Virus record (IMG/VR): IMGVR_UViG_3300020194_000761
Location: 1 to 40,259 of that record
Origin: a virus
DNA: 40,259 bases
Reading direction: 5' to 3' (one strand)
Shown: in pieces, positions 25,263 through 31,194 of the stretch
How the letters are laid out: each line of letters begins with the position of its first letter
How positions within the stretch are numbered: position 1 is the first letter of the stretch
Program-made: the position numbers and the translations under genes
Notes under the pieces: generated by a model
Told to the model about the DNA's origin: nothing
What the model saw: the letters and a program-made list of their open reading frames with translations, nothing else
The model's database searches: none

Positions 25263-25634
25263 ATGGAAAAGTTACTACAGAAAACACAAGAAGTCGCAGA
25301 TTTGATGATCAAAGACTACGACAATTGGTCCAAAAGATGTGCCGAGGCTAACGGGTGGGACTATAAAAGTTCCGAAGAAAAGGGTATTACAATAACATTA
25401 GAAGAAGGCAGAAACTTTATTAAGTTCGTTAAGACTGATGGTCAGTCTTGTGTGAACGGGTTTGTTGTTAAGAATCCACCAAAAGGAATTGACAACAAAA
25501 CAGGCAAACCTTTCCAAGTTGGTGACTTGTTAATGGCAGCGTCCTGGTCGGCTCCTGCGAAAAACTTTGCAAGAGGAAATGTGTTTCAACCCGAGACACT
25601 TGGTAAATGTATTAGATGGACAGGAGTTCTTTAA
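25263..25634 (+). CDS. Conserved hypothetical phage protein
   Basis: 123 residues from the ATG at 25263 with GAGG upstream; an earlier ATG at 25230 would leave only a 5-base leader. An N-terminal helix (QEVADLMIKDYDNWSK) is followed by a beta-rich domain: GRNFIKFVK, SCVNGFVV and DLLMAASWSAPAKNFARGNVF, the last being a motif I recall from several T4-like cyanophage proteins. No catalytic motif. It overlaps the nuclease gene by 19 bp, so a related role is possible. Confidence 0.75.
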   Translation: MEKLLQKTQEVADLMIKDYDNWSKRCAEANGWDYKSSEEKGITITLEEGRNFIKFVKTDGQSCVNGFVVKNPPKGIDNKTGKPFQVGDLLMAASWSAPAKNFARGNVFQPETLGKCIRWTGVL

Positions 25635-26293
25635 AATTGTTTGAACATAATATTGTTGAGATACCTCAACTAAAACAAATTAACACAGACGCCGGAAGGA
25701 GATATGAAACACCTTCTGGTACGCTGTACCCGTCAATTACGACAATCTTATCTCATAAGTCTAAGCCCTTTATTGATGCTTGGCGTAAACGAGTAGGAGC
25801 AGATGTTGCTAACAAGATTAGCAATAAAGCCTCAACTCGAGGGACAAAGATTCACCAATTGTGCGAAGACATTCTTAATAATAAATTGACAGACGATTCA
25901 AGTCTCAATTATATTGATAAAGAAATGTTCCAAAAGTTTCGTCCTTTGTTAGACGACATAGGTGTGATTAATAGTATTGAATCCAAGCTATATTCAGATC
26001 ATCTACGTCTTGCAGGACAGGTTGACTGCATTGCCGAGTATAAAGGCAAAGTGTCAATTATTGATTTCAAAACTTCTATGAAACGTAAAACTAGAAGTAT
26101 GTGTGAAAACTATTTTATACAATGCTGTGCTTATGCTATTATGTTTGAGGAGCGTACAGGTATTCCTGTATCTCAGCTAGTAATACTTATGGCAGTCGAG
26201 GGTGAAGAGCCCATCGTATTTTGTGAGAAGAGAGACGACTATGTTGCCAAACTTCTAGAAGCAAGAGACGACTACGAAGCGGCGTATAAATAA
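25616..26293 (+). CDS. PD-(D/E)XK exonuclease (RecB/Cas4-like)
   Basis: 225 residues. The N-terminal SITTILSHKSKPFIDAW and RGTKIHQLCEDIL (about 75-87) are the motif I region with its His. IESKLYSDHLRLAGQVDCIAEYKGKVSIIDFKTS (about 115-150) gives the E, GQxD and D-x-K triad of PD-(D/E)XK nucleases, then a conserved helix with YFIQCCAYAIMF (QxxxY type). It probably degrades host or phage DNA ends. The ATG at 25616 overlaps the previous gene by 19 bp. Its last codons and stop, TAT AAA TAA, include the late-type box in front of the tmRNA. Confidence 0.9.
   Translation: MDRSSLKLFEHNIVEIPQLKQINTDAGRRYETPSGTLYPSITTILSHKSKPFIDAWRKRVGADVANKISNKASTRGTKIHQLCEDILNNKLTDDSSLNYIDKEMFQKFRPLLDDIGVINSIESKLYSDHLRLAGQVDCIAEYKGKVSIIDFKTSMKRKTRSMCENYFIQCCAYAIMFEERTGIPVSQLVILMAVEGEEPIVFCEKRDDYVAKLLEARDDYEAAYK
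26285..26292 (+). promoter_or_regulatory. Putative late promoter in front of the tmRNA
   Basis: TATAAATA spans the last two codons and stop of the nuclease gene. With T4 spacing +1 would be near 26298, at the expected 5' end of the tmRNA acceptor piece. The box could be fortuitous, because it also encodes Tyr-Lys-stop. Confidence 0.45.
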
Positions 26294-26297
26294 AATG

Positions 26298-26510
26298 CCT
26301 GTTGAGGGTTGTAGTAAAACGAGGCTGGACGAGGGTTCGATTCCCTCCAGCTCCACCATAAGCACATTGCGGCAATGTGTTTATGATGGGGCTGTTAAGG
26401 TATCGACAGTCAAGAAAATAAGCAACAAGAGGGTCGTCAGAGTAGACGTAAAAACTATTTTAATCTAAATGCAAACGCAAACGATTACGCATTAGCGGCA
26501 TAAGCTAATT
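26298..26510 (+). ncRNA. ssrA: Circularly permuted (two-piece) tmRNA
   Basis: The 3' acceptor domain comes first: the T-arm GAGGG-TTCGATT-CCCTC and the acceptor strand CAGCTCC plus ACCA, ending at 26358. A spacer of about 29 bases follows, with the hairpin CACATTG/CAATGTG. The 5' domain then begins at GGGGCTG (26388), which pairs with CAGCTCC over 7 bp including one G-U. The tag reads GCA AAC GCA AAC GAT TAC GCA TTA GCG GCA TAA (26471-26503), peptide ANANDYALAA. The stop lies in the loop of an ATTAGC/GCTAAT hairpin, as in other tmRNAs. It frees stalled ribosomes and tags their products. Outer ends are approximate: the 5' end assumes the late promoter, and the 3' end may extend to about 26546. 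Confidence 0.92.
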
Positions 26511-26546
26511 GGGGTATGGGCTCCACCTTATAATCCAAAGGGCCCA
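26511..26546 (+). promoter_or_regulatory. Candidate RNA pseudoknot, copy 1
   Basis: GGGGT (26511-26515) pairs with ACCTT (26525-26529) using two G-U pairs, while TGGGC (26517-26521) in its loop pairs with GCCCA (26542-26546), an H-type pseudoknot. It shares GGTATGGGC(T/A)CCACCTTA and GGGCCCA with copy 2 at 26820. It lies after the tmRNA tag hairpin and about 20 bases before the AAGGAG of the gene at 26580. It could be a pseudoknot at the end of the tmRNA coding piece or a leader control element. Confidence 0.55.
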
Positions 26547-26579
26547 CTTTTGACACACAACACACACAAGGAGATAAAT

Positions 26580-26810
26580 ATGTCAAATCCATATGAACTA
26601 AGATTCAACATGCTAATGGAAGCAAAGTTAATGCTCGTAGAAGAGTATCACGCAAAGAAAGAACAACTCATAGACAAATACATGGCATTGAAAGATGCCG
26701 GTGAGTCGGTTGAGTATCCTACCTTACCCGAATATCCTACTTTTGAGGATACTCAGCGGTTATGTAACCAAATGAATTCTTTTGTAAGTAATTCTGGTGG
26801 TAAACACTAA
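26580..26810 (+). CDS. Conserved small phage protein
   Basis: 76 residues from the ATG at 26580 with AAGGAG upstream. An N-terminal NPYELRFNMLMEAKLMLVEEY helix resembles a small protein seen in many marine T4-like phages; the C-terminal half has a Pro-rich YPTLPEYPTF stretch and a final helix. No Cys or membrane segment. Function unknown. It lies between the two similar pseudoknot leaders. Confidence 0.75.
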   Translation: MSNPYELRFNMLMEAKLMLVEEYHAKKEQLIDKYMALKDAGESVEYPTLPEYPTFEDTQRLCNQMNSFVSNSGGKH

Positions 26811-26819
26811 GTAGTTTTA

Positions 26820-26848
26820 AAGGTATGGGCACCACCTTAACGGGCCCA
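26820..26848 (+). promoter_or_regulatory. Candidate RNA pseudoknot, copy 2
   Basis: AAGGT (26820-26824) pairs perfectly with ACCTT (26834-26838), and TGGGC (26826-26830) in its loop pairs with GCCCA (26844-26848): H-type, with crossing loops of 1, 3 and 5 bases. The strong AAAGGAGG at 26854-26861 serves the hydrolase ATG at 26868. CCTTAA in the element could alternatively pair with TTAAAGG at the ribosome binding site, so a two-state control is possible. Confidence 0.6.
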
Positions 26849-26867
26849 ACATTAAAGGAGGACTTCC

Positions 26868-27362
26868 ATGAGAACAATTCTAGGAATAATCTTTGGACTT
26901 TTAACTTTTCCAAGTACAGGTACAGGATTAGATGAAGCCACAGATATTGATTTTAGACAAGTACATTGTTTAGCACACAATATTTATTTCGAAGCATCCA
27001 ACCAAGGAACTGCTGGAATGGTTGGAGTAGGACAAGTAACACTCAATAGAGTAAAGTCTAAAAAATATCCTAATACAATTTGCGAGGTTGTATACCAAGC
27101 AGAGTATAGGATAAACTGGAAAGGTAATAGAGTTCCTGTCCTAAATCGGTGCCAGTTCAGTTGGTATTGTGATGGGAAAACAGAAACAATACGTTACCCA
27201 AAGGATTATGATGAAGCTTATATTATGGCAGAACTTCTAATAGAAGACCGCCTAGTTGATATAACAGAGGGTGCCTTATTTTATCATGCAGATTATGTTA
27301 GCCCAAAGTGGGCAAAGAACATGACACAAAAAATAAAAATAGGCGACCATATCTTTTATTAA
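26868..27362 (+). CDS. SleB/CwlJ-type cell-wall hydrolase (endolysin candidate)
   Basis: 164 residues. A short hydrophobic N-terminus (about 1-20) suggests a signal or signal-anchor sequence. CLAHNIYFEASNQGTAGMVGVGQVTLNRV (about 35-62) is the Hydrolase_2 signature with the conserved Glu; RCQFSWYCDG and ALFYHADYVSPKW follow as in SleB-like enzymes. These cleave peptidoglycan glycan strands, so it is the best candidate for the lysis enzyme. No holin is next to it. Its leader carries a pseudoknot and a strong Shine-Dalgarno. Confidence 0.9.
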   Translation: MRTILGIIFGLLTFPSTGTGLDEATDIDFRQVHCLAHNIYFEASNQGTAGMVGVGQVTLNRVKSKKYPNTICEVVYQAEYRINWKGNRVPVLNRCQFSWYCDGKTETIRYPKDYDEAYIMAELLIEDRLVDITEGALFYHADYVSPKWAKNMTQKIKIGDHIFY

Positions 27363-27366
27363 AAGT

Positions 27367-27395
27367 TTGACAAATTACAAAAAAGATTATATAAT
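27367..27395 (+). promoter_or_regulatory. Host-type promoter giving a leaderless mRNA
   Basis: TTGACA at 27367-27372, a 17-bp spacer and TATAAT at 27390-27395. The usual +1, seven bases after the -10 box, is 27402, exactly the A of the epimerase ATG. The gap has no Shine-Dalgarno. Confidence 0.8.
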
Positions 27396-27401
27396 ACACG
27401 C

Positions 27402-28277
27402 ATGAATAAACAAATTCCAAATATTATAGTAACCGGCGGGTGTGGATTTATTGGATCGCATCTTGTTGAAAAACTTCTAGCAGAGGGGTTCTTTGTTACT
27501 GTAGTAGATGACAGACGGGCGGGCAACAATGTAGTTACGCATCCTAATGTGTTATACATTTTCCAAGACGTGGGAGCATTCAATCCTTTTGTTTCAGAGA
27601 TAGACCCGCCCGTCGCAATATTTCACTTAGCAAACAGTCCGAGAGTTAGACGCTCTCTAGATTACCCTACAGAGACCATTGTCAATAATGTTGTTACTAC
27701 TGCCACTGTCTGTGACTGGGCACGAGTAATGAACTGTAGGCTGTTCTTCGCTACATCTTCAAGTACCAAGTATATTAAGGAATCGAGAAACCCTTACACT
27801 TGGAGCAAGTATACCTGCGAAGATATGTTAACCCTTTATAAGGATCTATACGGACTAGAGTACACAAAGATGTTCTTTTATAATGTGTACGGTCCTCGAG
27901 AAGCAGACTATGGCGAGTATAGCACAGTTATTAGAAAATTTAAACAGGATTACTTACAAGGAAAAAGTTTGACGGTATTTGGCACAGGTGCTAAAGAAAG
28001 AGACTTCACCCATGTTTATGATGTTGTCCAAGGATTGTTAGATTTATTGATAGACGAACAATGGTATGAGAATGTACACCTAGGCAAAGGTTCACCTCAG
28101 ACTATTCAGTCTATTGCAGAAGAATTTAATACTTCAATTGTCTACTCTTTTGATAAAGAAGGGGAGGCACAAAGAACCATGTGTGAACGACCGTATACAG
28201 AGTGCCCAACGAATGTTCATACTTATATTAGAAACTGGGTACGGGAGAACAGCGGTGACCGCCAAATTAGTCGTTGA
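27402..28277 (+). CDS. NAD-dependent sugar-nucleotide epimerase
   Basis: 291 residues. VTGGCGFIGSHLVEKLL is the GxxGxxG loop (about 11-27); VVDDRRAGN follows, then SSSTKYI and YTWSK with the catalytic Tyr-Lys pair (about 133-137), FYNVYGPRE and FGTGAKERDFTHV, all typical of UDP-glucose 4-epimerase/dehydratase-like enzymes. It is the second such enzyme in the window and shorter than the first (291 against 333), lacking part of the C-terminal substrate domain. It is preceded by a promoter predicted to give a leaderless transcript. It sits directly before gp33, so it is expressed with the late-transcription and replication genes. Confidence 0.9.
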   Translation: MNKQIPNIIVTGGCGFIGSHLVEKLLAEGFFVTVVDDRRAGNNVVTHPNVLYIFQDVGAFNPFVSEIDPPVAIFHLANSPRVRRSLDYPTETIVNNVVTTATVCDWARVMNCRLFFATSSSTKYIKESRNPYTWSKYTCEDMLTLYKDLYGLEYTKMFFYNVYGPREADYGEYSTVIRKFKQDYLQGKSLTVFGTGAKERDFTHVYDVVQGLLDLLIDEQWYENVHLGKGSPQTIQSIAEEFNTSIVYSFDKEGEAQRTMCERPYTECPTNVHTYIRNWVRENSGDRQISR

Positions 28278-28284
28278 CAATACT

Positions 28285-28545
28285 ATGACAGAAGAAAAAA
28301 TAAGTGATGTGCTTTTAATCACTAAAAAATTTAAAACATCTATAGAATTTTCACAATTTATTGAGAGACGTTCCTTTGATGAGAGATCGACAATCATGGA
28401 CGTTATAATTGATTATTGTGAGAAGGAACAAATAGAACTTGAGTCCGTTAACAAATTACTTAGCCCCAGTCTTAAAGAAAAAATTAAGGTAGAGGCGATG
28501 TCGTTAAATATGCTCAAGGAGAAAGAAAATCAATTACCAATATAG
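28285..28545 (+). CDS. 33: gp33-like late-transcription coactivator
   Basis: 86 residues from the ATG at 28285; a longer reading from 28114 is an artefact inside the epimerase gene. The pattern MDVIIDYCEKEQIELESVNKLL followed by LKEKIKVEAMSLNML (about 37-80) resembles gp33 of marine T4-like phages. In T4, gp33 bridges the sliding clamp gp45 and RNA polymerase carrying gp55, activating late promoters of the TATAAATA type, which agrees with the late boxes here. The T4 order 33-59-32 is preserved. The match is by pattern recall, not alignment. Confidence 0.7.
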   Translation: MTEEKISDVLLITKKFKTSIEFSQFIERRSFDERSTIMDVIIDYCEKEQIELESVNKLLSPSLKEKIKVEAMSLNMLKEKENQLPI

Positions 28546-28552
28546 GTACAAT

Positions 28553-29161
28553 GTGGATCCCTTTGATGTTTACAAATTATATCTAGCTTTAAAGTTACAC
28601 TTTACAACAGAAAGCTATGATATAACTAAAACTAAGGGTGCCGTGAGAGGTAAGAAAGAAACTTTTTTAAAGAGAAAAGATCTTACTTCAATTCGTAAAC
28701 TAGCTAGAGATTATAGCAAGAAGGAAGTAATAGAATTGCTTGTTGCTAACTTTGTTAGTGGAGATAAATGGGGAGGAGTGTTTGACACTGATTCCGCAGA
28801 ACGGTACAAGAAGTGGTTGACAACTAGGGATCGTTTGTTGTATACTTTTGGAGTAGATTTAGATAAAGTTATTTTCCGTATGGAGATAGAAGAGTCTAAG
28901 TCTGCAATTGAAGAAGAAGGGCATCCACTTATTTTTAAGATGTTGATGAGTGGTGAAATAAATTTAGAAACAGTTGTTATAATGGAAAAATTGATTCCAT
29001 TTGTTGACAAGTATAAAGACGATTTTGTATTAGATGAATTGTGTTTATTGGTTTCTAAATATAAACCTTTTGTGAGGATTGATAAACAATCCGTTATGGA
29101 AAAACATCTGAAAGCAATACAGAAGGTGTACGGCAATGTCCAAGTCGAGACGAAATCTTGA
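28553..29161 (+). CDS. 59: gp59-like helicase loader
   Basis: 202 residues from a GTG at 28553. MDPFDVYKLYLALKLHF and SYDITKTKG at the N-terminus, then FLKRKDLTSIRKLARDYSKKE and VANFVSGDKWGG, match gp59, which binds forked DNA and gp32 and loads gp41 helicase. It lies between gp33 and gp32, as in T4. The protein is all-helical with no membrane segments. An in-frame GTG is the only plausible start; an ATG two bases earlier is in another frame. The next small gene overlaps by 26 bp. Confidence 0.85.
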   Translation: MDPFDVYKLYLALKLHFTTESYDITKTKGAVRGKKETFLKRKDLTSIRKLARDYSKKEVIELLVANFVSGDKWGGVFDTDSAERYKKWLTTRDRLLYTFGVDLDKVIFRMEIEESKSAIEEEGHPLIFKMLMSGEINLETVVIMEKLIPFVDKYKDDFVLDELCLLVSKYKPFVRIDKQSVMEKHLKAIQKVYGNVQVETKS

Positions 29162-29342
29162 TGAAGATAAAAAAATAAAAAGAGTCGGCAAAACGGTAAA
29201 GCAGAAGCTTGACAAATACCCAGCTCTTATATATAATATGTACTCATCTGATAACACGGATGAGCTACAAGGTGTTATGGACGAACTTTACAATGAAGAA
29301 CGAAATAACAAATACACAACGCAATACAACGCATACAAATAA
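29136..29342 (+). CDS. Small basic hypothetical protein overlapping the gp32 promoter
   Basis: 68 residues, strongly basic at the N-terminus (KSRRNLDEDKKIKR) and Asn/Tyr-rich at the end. It overlaps gp59 by 26 bp and stops 14 bp before gp32. Its second half contains a complete host-type promoter and the gp32 leader pseudoknot, so much of its sequence is constrained by other functions. It may be a real small gene or a chance open frame. No known family. Confidence 0.5.
   Translation: MSKSRRNLDEDKKIKRVGKTVKQKLDKYPALIYNMYSSDNTDELQGVMDELYNEERNNKYTTQYNAYK
29209..29237 (+). promoter_or_regulatory. Host-type promoter for gp32
   Basis: AGCTTGACA with the -35 box at 29209-29214, a 17-bp spacer and TATAAT at 29232-29237, both perfect. 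The predicted start, about 29244, lies at the beginning of the pseudoknot. Leader length to the gp32 ATG is about 113 bases. Confidence 0.85.
29243..29278 (+). promoter_or_regulatory. gp32 mRNA leader pseudoknot (candidate autoregulatory element)
   Basis: Stem 1 CTCATC (29243-29248) pairs with GATGAG (29259-29264). Stem 2 ATAACAC (29251-29257), inside the loop of stem 1, pairs perfectly with GTGTTAT (29272-29278). Loops are 2, 1 and 7 bases, an ideal H-type fold. It sits at the predicted 5' end of the transcript and is followed by about 60 bases of A-rich, poorly structured RNA up to AGGAG. T4 gene 32 mRNA has a pseudoknot plus an unstructured AU-rich tract at which gp32 represses its own translation; this looks equivalent. 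Confidence 0.75.
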
Positions 29343-29356
29343 TACAGGAGAAATAT

Positions 29357-30268
29357 ATGTCGTTTAATTCACTATCGGATCTACGCAAAGCGCGTGGTGG
29401 CTTCGACAACTTAATGAAAGAAGTCGAAAAAATTGGTAACCCTAGTCAAGGAAATAATTCCGCTGACGAACGAGAATGGAAACCCACAGTAGATAAAGCA
29501 GGCAACGGTTATGCCGTTATTCGCTTTCTTGCACCAACAAAAGGAGAGGAATTTCCTTGGGTGCGTTTATGGAATCATGGATTCCAAGGACCTACTGGCA
29601 AATGGTATATCGAAAACTCTCTCACTACCCTAAATCAGAATGACCCTGTTTCAGAATTGAACAGTGAACTCTGGAATAGTGGCGTAGAGGCAAATAAGGA
29701 AATCGCTCGTAAACAAAAGCGAAGACTTGCATACTATGCTAATATTCTTGTAGTACAAGATTCTGGCAACCCTTCGAATGAAGGTAAAGTGATGCTTTAC
29801 AAATTTGGTAAAAAGATCTTTGACAAAATTAAAGATGTTATGCAGCCACAATTTGAAGATGAGGCTCCACTTAACCCATTCGACTTCTGGGACGGTGCTA
29901 ACTTTAAACTAAAAATTCGTCAAGTGGAAGGATACAGAAACTATGACAAATCTGAGTTTGATTCAGCATCACCAGTAGCAGCAACCGATGAAGAAATCGA
30001 AGCAATCTGGAGTAAACAGCATTCTCTACAAGAGATCGTTGCTCCAAGCAACTTTAAAGATTACGCAACTCTGAAAACGAAACTGACACAAGTTTTAGGA
30101 TCAGGTGCTTCAGTCGGAACTGCAGAACAGGTTTCAATGCAAACTAACGATGCCGAAGATGATAACTTTGCACAAAAAGTTGTTGCTCAGCAAGCTACAG
30201 TAAGTAGCGCATCCGAAGATGAAGATGAAACTTTATCCTACTTCGCAAGTCTAGCACAAGACGACTAA
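29357..30268 (+). CDS. 32: gp32 single-stranded DNA-binding protein
   Basis: 303 residues. A basic N-terminal region (LRKARGGFDNLMKEVEK) for cooperative binding is followed by a core with WVRLWNHGFQGPTGKWYIENS, RRLAYYANILVV, LYKFGKKIFDKI and FKLKIRQVEGYRNYDKSEF, and an acidic C-terminal tail ending in DEDETLSYFASLAQDD for partner binding. The T4 zinc ligands are lost: C77 corresponds to S88 and the CPVC pair reads DPVS (D96, S99). It coats ssDNA in replication, recombination and repair. Its own promoter, leader pseudoknot and terminator make it a separate transcription unit. Confidence 0.95.
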   Translation: MSFNSLSDLRKARGGFDNLMKEVEKIGNPSQGNNSADEREWKPTVDKAGNGYAVIRFLAPTKGEEFPWVRLWNHGFQGPTGKWYIENSLTTLNQNDPVSELNSELWNSGVEANKEIARKQKRRLAYYANILVVQDSGNPSNEGKVMLYKFGKKIFDKIKDVMQPQFEDEAPLNPFDFWDGANFKLKIRQVEGYRNYDKSEFDSASPVAATDEEIEAIWSKQHSLQEIVAPSNFKDYATLKTKLTQVLGSGASVGTAEQVSMQTNDAEDDNFAQKVVAQQATVSSASEDEDETLSYFASLAQDD

Positions 30269-30277
30269 GGAGTTTGT

Positions 30278-30307
30278 AAGGGGTCGGCAACGGCCCCTTC
30301 TTTTTTT
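30278..30307 (+). terminator. Rho-independent terminator after gp32
   Basis: AAGGGGTC (30278-30285) pairs with GGCCCCTT (30292-30299) with one G-U pair, around a 6-base loop, followed by C and seven T. It lies 10 bp after the gp32 stop. The next gene starts 3 bp after the T run. Confidence 0.93.
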
Positions 30308-30310
30308 ATT

Positions 30311-30889
30311 ATGATAATAATCTCAATGCCACGATGTGGTGGAACTAAATACTGCCAAGACTTGTCCAATACAACAGGACTTCCTTATAAGGGAGACATG
30401 GACATTTACAACCTTCCCGAATTAGGATCGGTTTGGCACCATATTAAAACTACACACCACGAAACTAATACTGGCGGATTTATTACAATCGACGATACTG
30501 TAGACACGGTATCTAACTATAAGGACAACATCGTTCTAATTAACAAAAACTTTACACCCATGTTACCATTCGGCGATGTGTATTTAATTAGAAAGAACCT
30601 TAGAAACATCTTTACAAGTTTAACCGAGTATTGGCTACGAATAGGTGGGGGAGAGTTTCCTACCATATTTAATGAAAAGAACTTGAAAGAGATGGCAGTT
30701 CAGTGTAAAATATACATTGAATATTTAAACAACAATAATATTGAACCGGTTTATTACGAAGATTATTTTAACGATCATCCTCACAATACACCAATACTAG
30801 ATAACCACAAAGCTAAGGAAGCATATTTACATTTTATAGATGAGACTATGTCTCAATTAGGATTAAGCGCTCTTAGCTCAACTGGATAG
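30311..30889 (+). CDS. P-loop sulfotransferase-like protein
   Basis: 192 residues. MIIISMPRCGGTKYCQDL resembles the PAPS-binding P-loop (often PRSGTT) of sulfotransferases, with CGGT in place of SGTT. DVYLIRKNLRNIFTSLTEYW (about 89-108) matches the 3'-phosphate motif with an Arg and a Ser. EPVYYEDYF is a typical late strand. Sulfation or another nucleotide-dependent transfer is possible. It starts 3 bp after the gp32 terminator with no ribosome binding site, and its last seven codons and stop lie in the tRNA-Arg gene. No promoter is evident. Confidence 0.65.
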   Translation: MIIISMPRCGGTKYCQDLSNTTGLPYKGDMDIYNLPELGSVWHHIKTTHHETNTGGFITIDDTVDTVSNYKDNIVLINKNFTPMLPFGDVYLIRKNLRNIFTSLTEYWLRIGGGEFPTIFNEKNLKEMAVQCKIYIEYLNNNNIEPVYYEDYFNDHPHNTPILDNHKAKEAYLHFIDETMSQLGLSALSSTG

Positions 30890-30943
30890 AGCAACGGCCT
30901 TCTAAGCCGTAGGTTGCAGGTTCGAGTCCTGCAGGGCGCGCCA
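30867..30943 (+). tRNA. tRNA-Arg (anticodon UCU)
   Basis: 77 bases folding as a complete cloverleaf. Acceptor GCGCTCT/AGGGCGC, D-arm GCTC/GAGC, anticodon arm ACGGC/GCCGT with loop CTTCTAA (anticodon TCT), T-arm GCAGG/CCTGC with loop TTCGAGT, discriminator G, and CCA encoded in the DNA. It reads AGA, a very common Arg codon in this AT-rich genome. The preceding gene ends inside its D-arm. Confidence 0.97.
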
Positions 30944-30959
30944 ATTAACAGAGGTCATT

Positions 30960-31001
30960 ATGACAAGTAAAAGAGTATATCGCAATGACAATGCCGAATG
31001 A
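30960..31001 (+). CDS. Possible 13-residue leader peptide
   Basis: An ATG with GAGG upstream opens a 13-codon frame that ends inside the following gene, overlapping its start at 30985. It could couple translation, but a frame this short is weak evidence. Confidence 0.2.
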   Translation: MTSKRVYRNDNAE

Positions 31002-31194
31002 AAGACGTTGGGCAGTTAACAACACTCGACAGTTCCTTCTAGACTTAATGGATCCTAAGAAAACTCCTAGGGTACCAAGTGCTGTACGCAAAGAAGCATA
31101 TCGTTGCTTAAAGCATTACCCAGGCGACTACTATATGGAAAAAGCGGCTGAACAGGCACCTAACATATTTGGAGAGTGGGACAGTGGATTATAA
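30985..31194 (+). CDS. BPSL0761-family small protein
   Basis: 69 residues. The sequence MTMPNERRWAV-TRQFLLDLMDPKKTPRVPSAVRKEAYRCLKHYP is characteristic of BPSL0761-family proteins found in bacteria and phages. They are small, helical and uncharacterised. A second ATG two codons in is an alternative start. It overlaps the next gene by 11 bp. The tRNA-Arg gene lies 41 bp upstream and may share its transcript. Confidence 0.8.
   Translation: MTMPNERRWAVNNTRQFLLDLMDPKKTPRVPSAVRKEAYRCLKHYPGDYYMEKAAEQAPNIFGEWDSGL

Noticed and set aside
28274-28300. TTGACA overlapping the epimerase stop just before gp33
   Set aside because: No convincing -10 box at proper spacing; gp33 can be read from the promoter at 27367.
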